Below, in pieces: positions 1 through 5,199 of a stretch of 5,199 bases of DNA. Below the pieces are notes generated by a model. That model saw only the letters and a list, made by a program, of their open reading frames with translations. It was not told the DNA's origin and searched no databases. This DNA comes from Thermoplasmata archaeon. Its GTDB lineage: Archaea; Thermoplasmatota; Thermoplasmata; UBA10834. Positions within the stretch are counted from its first letter, which is position 1. The number at the start of each line of letters is the position of its first letter. The position numbers and the translations under genes are program-made. The stretch covers positions 1 through 5,199 of the forward strand of contig JALHSX010000125.1 of NCBI GenBank assembly GCA_022865445.1, read 5' to 3'.

Positions 1-547
1 ACGCGAAGATGTTGCCTGCGCCGATCCTGTCGATGGCCATCTTCGACGTGAGGCTCCACATCCCCCAGAGAGCGAAAGCCATGAGGGCGAACATGAGCGA
101 CCTCTTGTTCAGAGAGTGCTTAGTGCCAGGCTCTGGCTCGTAGGACAGCGCAATCACACCTCCGATGACGGCAATCACCCCGAATGCTTGAACGCCGGTG
201 AGCGATTCCGAGAGAACGACGATTGCACCTATGACCGTCAGTACTGGATAGGCAGCAGATATCGTGCCGGCGATCGCCACCTGCCCCTCCATTATCGACT
301 CGAAGAAACAGAGGTAGCCGCAGATGCCTATCAGGCATGACAACGCGGCCAGAACACCATCGGCCAAAGAGATCGAGACGTCCTGCCTCCAGAATAGGAA
401 ACCGATTGTGTACATCACACCTTCGACGGAAGCAATGAGAATCGCCACCCTGGCGACGCCAAGTCGAGGAGTGCTCAGCTTGGCGAAGAGCCCGGCGCTG
501 CCCCAGAATAGTGCAACAACGATTGCGAGGACAACCCAAAGTTCCAT
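1..547 (-). CDS. EamA/DMT-family membrane transporter, N-terminal 182 codons (partial at left edge)
   Basis: This is the start of a drug/metabolite transporter superfamily (EamA) permease; members export or import small metabolites such as amino acids across the cytoplasmic membrane. The frame is open from 547 to base 1 and continues outside the window. The visible 182 residues hold about six hydrophobic segments (roughly 3-22, 33-53, 62-84, 90-112, 118-135 and 149-168), matching one full five-helix EamA repeat and the beginning of the second. The repeat shows directly: ALFWGSAGLFAK near residue 12 resembles FALWGMWSLTSK near residue 158, sharing the WG and the downstream Lys. An in-frame stop lies at 629-631, so the only ATG starts are 553 and 547; I chose 547 because GGTGG (554-558) sits six bases before it. 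Complete family members are usually about 280-300 residues. The substrate is unknown. It is transcribed away from the ABC operon, so a functional link is not implied. Confidence 0.87.
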   Translation of the reverse strand, partial: MELWVVLAIVVALFWGSAGLFAKLSTPRLGVARVAILIASVEGVMYTIGFLFWRQDVSISLADGVLAALSCLIGICGYLCFFESIMEGQVAIAGTISAAYPVLTVIGAIVVLSESLTGVQAFGVIAVIGGVIALSYEPEPGTKHSLNKRSLMFALMAFALWGMWSLTSKMAIDRIGAGNIFA

Positions 548-553
548 TGACAT

Positions 554-558
554 CCACC
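554..558 (-). promoter_or_regulatory. Shine-Dalgarno site for the EamA-family gene
   Basis: Read on the minus strand this is GGTGG, six bases before the ATG at 547 and directly abutting the alternative ATG at 553. The spacing supports 547 as the start. GGTG-type sites are common in archaea. Confidence 0.5.
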
Positions 559-562
559 AAGG

Positions 563-589
563 CCGGCGAGGCAGTGCCTTGAAGGCCGG
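563..589 (-). other. Potential hairpin in the leader of the EamA-family gene
   Basis: An outer stem CCGGC (563-567) pairs perfectly with GCCGG (585-589), and an inner stem AGGC (569-572) pairs with GCCT (576-579) around a three-base AGT loop. One unpaired base lies on one side between the stems and five on the other. On the minus-strand transcript it would end four bases before the GGTGG ribosome site, leaving that site free. It could be a leader structure, but short GC-rich palindromes also arise by chance, so a role is inference only. Confidence 0.3.
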
Positions 590-824
590 GAAGGTGAGGT
601 CCCTGATGAAGGTTTTGGCATAGCGGCATCATTGGTTGCAGGAGCGGCAATTCGGCCTGTCCGCATTGAGAGATGTGCATTTCGCAACGACTGGCGAGCG
701 CAAGATGAAAACGAAGAAATCAATTGGGCCCTGGACGAGCAGTCCCATCATGCGAATCCAAATCGGAGTGGAAACTCACGTGGGCCAAGCACGGTGTCAA
801 ACAGCCGTATTGTGAGCCAGTCAC

Positions 825-839
825 TTGGTTTTCGGCCAA
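825..839. repeat. Short inverted repeat just upstream of the TATA element
   Basis: TTGG (825-828) and CCAA (836-839) are inverted around a seven-base spacer, and flanking bases extend the symmetry imperfectly (CTTGG against CCAAAG). It ends eight bases before the TATA element, where an activator or repressor of archaeal transcription could bind. Four-base arms are weak evidence, so this is only a candidate operator. Confidence 0.2.
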
Positions 840-847
840 AGACAACG

Positions 848-856
848 TTATAAATA
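848..856 (+). promoter_or_regulatory. Archaeal TATA box of the ABC transporter operon
   Basis: TTATAAATA matches the archaeal TATA consensus bound by TBP. Transcription would be expected to begin about 25 bases downstream, at a purine near 876-882, giving a leader of roughly 90-95 bases before the binding-protein ATG. The bases just upstream (GACAACG) are not a strong match to the purine-rich TFB recognition element. The element is nearly palindromic, so minus-strand initiation cannot be excluded, although it would give the EamA-family gene a long leader. Confidence 0.6.
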
Positions 857-959
857 CCGTATAGGGTGATTGCGGAAACCAGAGGTTAGAAGCAGCGCTC
901 GATAGGCAGTCCGACTATGTGCGGCTGGCCTGTCCGTCAGTCATGCTTCGGATACCATA

Positions 960-967
960 GGAGGGGG
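960..967 (+). promoter_or_regulatory. Strong Shine-Dalgarno site for the binding-protein gene
   Basis: GGAGGGGG contains the core GGAGG at 960-964, eight bases before the ATG at 973. An in-frame TAG at 958-960 blocks any upstream start, so the ribosome site and stop together fix the start at 973. It is the best ribosome site in the window, fitting a binding protein made in excess of its permease. Confidence 0.8.
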
Positions 968-972
968 ATAAG

Positions 973-2697
973 ATGGGAATTTCTACAGAAGAACCCAAGA
1001 GTGAGATTGTGAAACCGGCGGGCACGCCTGTACGTCCAAGGAGCAAGATGATGATAGCAATAGTGGTCGTCTTGGTCCTAGTCATAGCGGCAGTGGCAGG
1101 AGCGTGGGCTGCGGGACTACTCGGCGGGGGAGATAAAGGAGAGAAAGTGCTAGTCATCGCGATGAGCTCCGACGTCGAGAAAATGGACCCGGCGAAAACC
1201 AGTGCTATGTATGGCCCGCCAGGGATGATCTACGAGACGCTCATAACGAGAGATCTGACTGGAGCTTTCAGGCCTGGCCTAGCCGAGTGGTGGAACTTGA
1301 ACACGACGGACCCGGACCACCCAACTTTCGAGATCCGGCTGCAACAGGGAGTCAAATTCCACGACAACACACCGTTCAACTCGAATGCGGTCAAGAGGAT
1401 CATCAACTACTCCTCTCAAGATGACAGCTGGGTACAGTACGAGTTCTGGGCGATATACGGATGCCAGAACAAGACCGGCTGGCCAGACGCTGGAATGTGG
1501 GCCAAGGACGCCTATAACCTGGTCTTTAACCTGACTTGGGCGGACGTCGCGCTACAGTTCAACCTATCGCACCTGTACGGCTCTATGATGGGGCCTGACG
1601 CGCTGGAGTCTGACGGGTTGGACAACTATGGCACGGTTAACCATAAGGTCGTGGGCACCGGACCGTTCATGCTTCAAGAATGGGTCGCGGGAGACCACAT
1701 CACGTTAGTGAAGAACAAGAACTATTCGTGGGGTGCGCCTTGGTTCGAGAACAAAGGTGCCGCGAAGATTGACAAAGTGATCTACAGGATCATAACCGAC
1801 CCGACCGCGAGATTCGCGGGGTTCGAGAGCGGTGACATCGATATCCTGCAGCAGGTGCCTCCGAACAAGGTGCCGACGTACCGGGACAACCCTGACAAGT
1901 ACACTGTCATCACCGGTCGCGGCCAGGGCACATACCATGTGGAGTTCAACTGCAACAAGACTCCGTTCACCAACCCTGACCTGAGAAGGGCTTTCGGATA
2001 CGCGATCAACAGGACTCAGATCCTTGATGTCGTTTGGTATGGCATTGGCGAGGAGGGAGTGAACTACCTCTCACCGATCGAACCTGAATCCACGAAGGTC
2101 CCGGCCCAGTACAACTACAGCTACAATGTGCCCAAGGCCATCCAGCTGTTCGAGGCGGGCAACTACAAGAACAACGATTCGGACGTCTGGCTAGAGAACT
2201 TGACGACCAACGTGGAGCTGACGCTGCACCTGTGGACGACGACCAAGGGCGAGGACATCGCCATGTCACAGATACTGAAGACCCAGTTCGAGGCCGTCGG
2301 AGTGCATGTCGAGCTGACGACGTACACGGAGACTGTGCTCAGGGACAAGGCCGCGTCGAGCGAGCAGGAGGCCATATTGTTCTGGTACTCATGGCCGCGG
2401 GCAGAGATCTTGGACTGGCACTTCGGCACATGGGCAGCGGGCGGTTCGAACACTGGATGGTACATGGACTCCGTCTTCGACGACTATGTCACCAACTGGA
2501 CCTACGCGACGACCGAGAAGGAGTTCTCGGACAACGCGACCGCTGGGCACATCCGGCTGCTAACACAGGGACCGTGGGCCCCGATTCTGTTCTGGTATCA
2601 GATCTTCGCGATCCACAACTATGTGAAGGGCTGGACCGTCAACCCGCTGGGACAGGAGCAGGTAATCAACATCGTAGATGTTGACATCCATAAGTAG
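973..2697 (+). CDS. ABC transporter substrate-binding protein, family 5 (peptide/nickel type), membrane-anchored
   Basis: This 574-residue protein is the extracytoplasmic ligand receptor of an Opp/Dpp-type importer. A charged cytoplasmic tail of about 26 residues precedes one hydrophobic segment (about 27-50); there is no lipobox cysteine, so the protein is probably held by an uncleaved N-terminal anchor. A Gly-rich linker (51-53) leads into an SBP_bac_5 domain covering about 57-560. Family signatures are the GTGPFMLQEW motif with following charged stretch (228-250), the FNCNKTPFTNPDLRRAFGYA block ending in AINR (325-347), and the HNYVKGWTVNP segment near the C terminus (548-558). Thirteen N-X-S/T sequons lie after the anchor and none before it, consistent with an externally exposed, possibly glycosylated archaeal protein. 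The start is fixed by a strong ribosome site and an in-frame stop upstream. The gene is first in the operon and lies before two permease genes and an ATPase gene. The ligand cannot be deduced; an oligopeptide is the default guess. Confidence 0.95.
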   Translation: MGISTEEPKSEIVKPAGTPVRPRSKMMIAIVVVLVLVIAAVAGAWAAGLLGGGDKGEKVLVIAMSSDVEKMDPAKTSAMYGPPGMIYETLITRDLTGAFRPGLAEWWNLNTTDPDHPTFEIRLQQGVKFHDNTPFNSNAVKRIINYSSQDDSWVQYEFWAIYGCQNKTGWPDAGMWAKDAYNLVFNLTWADVALQFNLSHLYGSMMGPDALESDGLDNYGTVNHKVVGTGPFMLQEWVAGDHITLVKNKNYSWGAPWFENKGAAKIDKVIYRIITDPTARFAGFESGDIDILQQVPPNKVPTYRDNPDKYTVITGRGQGTYHVEFNCNKTPFTNPDLRRAFGYAINRTQILDVVWYGIGEEGVNYLSPIEPESTKVPAQYNYSYNVPKAIQLFEAGNYKNNDSDVWLENLTTNVELTLHLWTTTKGEDIAMSQILKTQFEAVGVHVELTTYTETVLRDKAASSEQEAILFWYSWPRAEILDWHFGTWAAGGSNTGWYMDSVFDDYVTNWTYATTEKEFSDNATAGHIRLLTQGPWAPILFWYQIFAIHNYVKGWTVNPLGQEQVINIVDVDIHK

Positions 2698-2819
2698 TCG
2701 AAAACTCAATCAAACCCCTTCCCATTTCATTACATAGAATCCGGCAAACCCGCACATACAAACGGAGTTCACAGGCAGATGACTAGGTCGCATAACAGGT
2801 TCGACAGAGGGTTGGGCAC
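2698..2819 (+). other. Intergenic spacer between binding-protein and permease genes
   Basis: The 122-base spacer contains a pyrimidine-rich stretch (2715-2731, two C runs and a TTT) that might weaken or end some transcripts, and an AT-rich TTACATAGA (2730-2738) that is a poor TATA match. No stable hairpin or gene was seen. Such gaps after binding-protein genes often accompany higher expression of the receptor than of the permease; that reading is inference here. Confidence 0.4.
2807..2811 (+). promoter_or_regulatory. Shine-Dalgarno site that fixes the GTG start of the DppB-like permease
   Basis: GAGGG is followed by an eight-base spacer and the GTG at 2820. An in-frame TAA at 2793-2795 excludes an earlier start, and the next in-frame Met (residue 29) would remove most of the first membrane helix, so the GTG is almost certainly used. 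Confidence 0.7.
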
Positions 2820-3752
2820 GTGGCGGATCTAATCTCCTACATCGTGAGAAAGCTGCTACTGGCCATCCCCGTTGTTCTCCTTGCCACTTTCATAGTATTC
2901 CTAATGCTACACCTGACCCAGGGAGACCCTGCGCTCGCTCTCGTCCCGCCTCGCCATACCATCGCAGATGTCGAAGAAGTCCGCGAGAAGTACGGCCTGA
3001 ACGACCCTTTGTATACTCAGTACGGATTGTTCCTTTGGCGGCTTCTGCATGGGGACATGGGCACATCAGTGAGTACATTCACGTCGGTCAGCGGCCTGGT
3101 GTTCCAGAAGCTCCCGAGAACTCTTGAGCTGATGGCGATCGGCCTGACGATCTCCTACAGCATCGGAATACCCCTTGGCATTCTCTCTGCGTTGCGACAG
3201 AATTCAGTCGCTGACCGCGGAGTCATGGTTTTCACGCTCGTCGCCTACGCGATGCCATCGTTCTGGCTCGGCATACTGCTGATGCTACTCTTCGCTGTCA
3301 AGCTCCACTGGTTGCCTCTAGGAGGCACCGTGGGAAGCTTCGCGAGCATAATACTGCCGACGGTTACCCTTGGACTCGGCAACTCGGCCCTCACGACGCG
3401 TATGATGAGATCGAGCATGCTGGAAGTCATGAGAATGGACTACATAACCCAGCTCAGGTCCAGAGGTCTTCCTGAGCGCGAGGTGATTTTCAAGCACGGG
3501 CTGAAGAACGCCATACTGCCCGTGATCACTGTCATTGGACTCGACATCGGATGGTTTGTTGGCGGCGCTGTTGTCGTCGAGACCATCTTCTCCTGGCCAG
3601 GCATTGGCAGGCTCGTCTATGAATCCATATTGAGAGACGACTTCCCGGTTGTCCAGGGATGCATATTGATCCTGGCAATGTTCGTCGTCGCGGGCAATCT
3701 GATTGCCGACATCCTCTACGCGATTGCCGACCCGAGAGTGAGGTTGGGATGA
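2820..3752 (+). CDS. dppB: ABC transporter permease, DppB/OppB family
   Basis: This 310-residue integral membrane protein is one half of the heterodimeric channel of a peptide/nickel-type ABC importer, a normal length for DppB. Six hydrophobic segments are visible at about 9-30, 101-124, 136-160, 173-192, 232-258 and 276-302, and residues about 95-308 form the BPD_transp_1 domain. The N-terminal signature after helix 1 includes GDP (35-37) and a REKYGLNDPLYTQYG block (55-69). The cytoplasmic EAA loop that docks onto the ATPase is at about 202-234, with RSRGL (213-217) and the closing NAILP (230-234); the usual Ala of the ARAKGL-type consensus is replaced by Leu. ETIFSWPGIG (254-263) and the terminal DPRVRLG are typical. 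The protein starts at GTG. Its stop codon overlaps the start of the DppC-like gene by four bases, implying coupled translation. The symbol is at family level; the substrate is unproven. Confidence 0.95.
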   Translation: MADLISYIVRKLLLAIPVVLLATFIVFLMLHLTQGDPALALVPPRHTIADVEEVREKYGLNDPLYTQYGLFLWRLLHGDMGTSVSTFTSVSGLVFQKLPRTLELMAIGLTISYSIGIPLGILSALRQNSVADRGVMVFTLVAYAMPSFWLGILLMLLFAVKLHWLPLGGTVGSFASIILPTVTLGLGNSALTTRMMRSSMLEVMRMDYITQLRSRGLPEREVIFKHGLKNAILPVITVIGLDIGWFVGGAVVVETIFSWPGIGRLVYESILRDDFPVVQGCILILAMFVVAGNLIADILYAIADPRVRLG

Positions 3753-4663
3753 TGTTCCGCAAGAGACTCAACAACCTGATGATCTCGTGGAAGTCCTCCG
3801 GGGGATTCAAACAGACCGCACTGGAAATCGTTTCACGAGGCAGCAGGAATCCCATGGTTGCCCTCGGAACATCGATAATCATCGTGATGGTTGCCCTCGC
3901 ACTCCTCGCGCCTTTCCTACCCATAGCCGACCCTACCCTTTCCGTCATCGACGTCAAGGAGAGGCTGCTTCCGCCGTCTGGTCGTCACTGGTTTGGGACT
4001 GACAATGTGGGGCAAGATGTCTTCAGCAGGGTCATCTGGGGAACAAGAGTGTCACTGACAGTCGCATCATTGGCAATCTTCTTCTCATTGATTATCGGGG
4101 TCACGCTCGGACTGATGGCAGGGTACTTCGGAGGCGTTGCAGACTACATAATCGCGGGCACGATCGACCTATTCTGGACGTTTCCTGCTTTCCTCCTAGC
4201 CCTGGCATTTGCTGCAGCTCTCGGCTCCAGCCTCATGAATGTGATTCTCGCCATTTCCGTGTCCTACTGGGCGGGTTTCGGAAGGCTGATGCGCGGCCAG
4301 GCACTGGCCGTCAGAGAGCGACAGTTCATTGAAGCCAGCAGGGCGTTGGGTGCGAAGAGCTGGAGAATCATGTTCACCCACGTGTTGCCCAACTGCATCG
4401 CGCCGCTCACGGTCTGGGCGTCCGTAGGGGTGGCGGATGCAATCACAATCGAGAGCAGCCTGAGCTTCCTGGGCGCAGGCACCCCTCCAAGCACTCCCAG
4501 CTGGGGCAACATGTTGAACCTGGGGATGCAATACATCGGGGAGGCGTGGTGGGTCGTGACCTTCCCCGGGGTGATCCTTCTAATCACGGTCCTCGGCTTC
4601 AATCTCCTTGGGGACGGCCTGCGGGATGTCTTGGACCCGCGAATGAAGGGGATGAGACGATGA
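3749..4663 (+). CDS. dppC: ABC transporter permease, DppC/OppC family
   Basis: This 304-residue protein is the second channel subunit of the importer. Residues about 28-75 match the OppC N-terminal region, with the first membrane helix at about 36-58. The extracytoplasmic HWFGTDNVGQDVFSRVIWG segment (80-98) is the hallmark of DppC proteins. The BPD_transp_1 domain covers about 103-300, with helices near 103-126, 131-158, 161-178, 213-233 and 268-288. The EAA loop is canonical: EASRALGAKSWR (195-206) followed by HVLPN (211-215). Further signatures are SLSFLGAGTPP (237-247), SWGNML (251-256) and the C-terminal GDGLRDVLDPRMKG (288-301). The frame is open upstream inside dppB, but the sensible start is the ATGATG at 3749-3754: GAGGT (3740-3744) lies four bases from the first ATG and seven from the second, so 3752 is equally possible. 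Its end overlaps the ATPase gene by four bases. The symbol is at family level. Confidence 0.95.
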   Translation: MMFRKRLNNLMISWKSSGGFKQTALEIVSRGSRNPMVALGTSIIIVMVALALLAPFLPIADPTLSVIDVKERLLPPSGRHWFGTDNVGQDVFSRVIWGTRVSLTVASLAIFFSLIIGVTLGLMAGYFGGVADYIIAGTIDLFWTFPAFLLALAFAAALGSSLMNVILAISVSYWAGFGRLMRGQALAVRERQFIEASRALGAKSWRIMFTHVLPNCIAPLTVWASVGVADAITIESSLSFLGAGTPPSTPSWGNMLNLGMQYIGEAWWVVTFPGVILLITVLGFNLLGDGLRDVLDPRMKGMRR

Positions 4664-5199
4664 TGCCAGGGAGGACGCCCATCATCGAGATCAAGAGCCT
4701 GCGGACACAATTCATCCTCCGCGAGGGGACAGTAACCGCCCTCGACGGCATCGACCTGACCATATACGAAAACGAATCACTTGGCATCGTCGGAGAGACT
4801 GGCTGTGGCAAAAGCATGACCGCATTCTCCATACTCAGACTCGTCCCATCTCCTGGAATTATTGAAGGGGGCAACATCTTCTTCAAGGAACCGAAAGAGG
4901 TCAGAAACAGGAGATTGCGCTACGTTGCTGATGTCCAGGCCTGGTATGAGAGGCAGACGTTGGAGAAGAGGCGGGAGCTCTTCGCAACCTACGGTCCAAG
5001 GCCGAGGGGACGCAAGGGGCGGGTGGGGAGCTATACAAAGGAAGAGATAAAGAAGATGATACCCCCGGACGAGGCGCCACACAAGCTCATCATGGCGCAC
5101 CTGTCATTGTTAGCTAAGGAGATACCGGACAGCGACACGGTTGGCAAGGATGCCGCCCTTTGCGCCTTCGACCTATTGAACAAGAGCCACGACTACATG
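4660..5199 (+). CDS. dppD: ABC transporter ATP-binding protein, DppD/OppD family, with an unusual insertion (partial at right edge)
   Basis: This is the first 180 codons of the ATPase that drives the importer from the cytoplasmic face; the frame is open to the window edge. Residues 8-44 form the opening strands with the A-loop region, and Walker A is GETGCGKS (45-52), with Lys51 and Ser52 to bind ATP phosphate and magnesium. The following helix and GNIFF strand (71-75) are normal. The Q-loop (usually MIFQDP), expected near residue 100, is absent; instead residues 79-180 form a charged, probably helical stretch with a basic patch RPRGRKGR (114-121). The other forward frames contain no Q-loop motif, so a simple frameshift does not explain it. 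The Q-loop, signature motif, Walker B and C-terminal oligopeptide domain should lie beyond the window. The start is one of the two ATGs at 4660 or 4663; AGGGG (4647-4651) is a likely ribosome site. A DppF-type partner gene would be expected downstream. Confidence 0.88.
   Translation, partial: MMPGRTPIIEIKSLRTQFILREGTVTALDGIDLTIYENESLGIVGETGCGKSMTAFSILRLVPSPGIIEGGNIFFKEPKEVRNRRLRYVADVQAWYERQTLEKRRELFATYGPRPRGRKGRVGSYTKEEIKKMIPPDEAPHKLIMAHLSLLAKEIPDSDTVGKDAALCAFDLLNKSHDYM

Larger units (their letters stand above)
559..847. other. Intergenic region between divergent genes, no gene seen
   Basis: Most of the gap between the minus-strand transporter and the plus-strand ABC operon lies here. I saw no convincing coding region: the longest plus-strand frame (632-853) has the composition of random DNA, resembles no family I know, and ends inside the TATA element of the operon promoter. 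No tRNA, rRNA, repeat array or inverted terminal repeats were recognised. It contains the leader hairpin described separately and a small imperfect inverted repeat at 825-839. I did not find a clear minus-strand TATA box at the expected distance before the EamA-family gene. Confidence 0.6.

Noticed and set aside
120..680. A 186-codon minus-strand open frame overlapping the EamA-family gene
   Set aside because: Its product is rich in Arg, Cys and His with no membrane segments, whereas another minus-strand frame (547 to 1) encodes a clear multi-helix transporter; this one is a shadow.
632..853. A 73-codon plus-strand open frame in the intergenic gap
   Set aside because: It has no recognisable domain, a random-like composition, no good ribosome site, and it ends inside the TATA element of the operon promoter.
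2232..2684. A 150-codon plus-strand open frame inside the binding-protein gene
   Set aside because: It lies in a different frame of a well-supported family 5 binding protein, and its Arg/Gly/His-rich product resembles no family; it is a shadow.
2715..2731. Pyrimidine-rich stretch as a transcription terminator after the binding-protein gene
   Set aside because: It has only a single TTT run and no stem, too weak to call a terminator, and the permease genes downstream most likely share the operon.
2795..2810. A tRNA T-arm-like stretch (AGGTTCGACAG) before the permease gene
   Set aside because: No acceptor stem, anticodon arm or D-arm could be paired around it, and it overlaps the ribosome site of the permease gene.
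4862..5050. Possible frameshift in the ATPase gene that would restore a Q-loop in another frame
   Set aside because: The alternative forward frame encodes Arg/Ser/Gly-rich sequence with no MIFQDP-like motif, and the dppD frame remains open without stops to the edge.

Overview
The window looks like archaeal chromosomal DNA of moderate GC content. The evidence is a canonical archaeal TATA element (TTATAAATA, 848-856) about 120 bases before the main operon, Shine-Dalgarno sites before most genes, and a substrate-binding protein held by an N-terminal transmembrane anchor instead of a lipidated cysteine and rich in N-glycosylation sequons. A euryarchaeal or Thermoplasmatota-like source is my guess; nothing here fixes the lineage.

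Layout. Positions 1-547 on the minus strand hold the first 182 codons of an EamA/DMT-family membrane transporter that runs off the left edge. A 425-base non-coding gap follows (548-972), containing the leader of the minus-strand gene and the promoter of a divergent plus-strand operon. That operon carries four genes of a peptide/nickel-type (Opp/Dpp) ABC importer: a family 5 substrate-binding protein (973-2697), a DppB-like permease (2820-3752, GTG start), a DppC-like permease (3749-4663) and a DppD-like ATPase (4660 to the right edge, incomplete). The binding-protein gene is separated from the permease gene by 122 bases, while the last three genes are joined by 4-base ATGA overlaps, each with two consecutive ATG codons.

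How they work together. The binding protein, anchored on the outer face of the membrane, would capture the ligand and pass it to the DppB/DppC heterodimeric channel. The DppD ATPase, normally with a DppF partner that would be encoded just past the right edge, powers import. The ligand cannot be read from the sequence; peptides are the family default, but sugars, metal chelates and other compounds are also carried by this family.

The most unusual feature is in the ATPase. After a normal Walker A motif, the frame continues for at least 100 charged residues without reaching the Q-loop, which in ordinary DppD/OppD proteins lies only about 50 residues after Walker A. This suggests a large insertion in the nucleotide-binding domain. 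Otherwise the window is a conventional transporter locus; I found no mobile element, CRISPR array, rRNA or tRNA.
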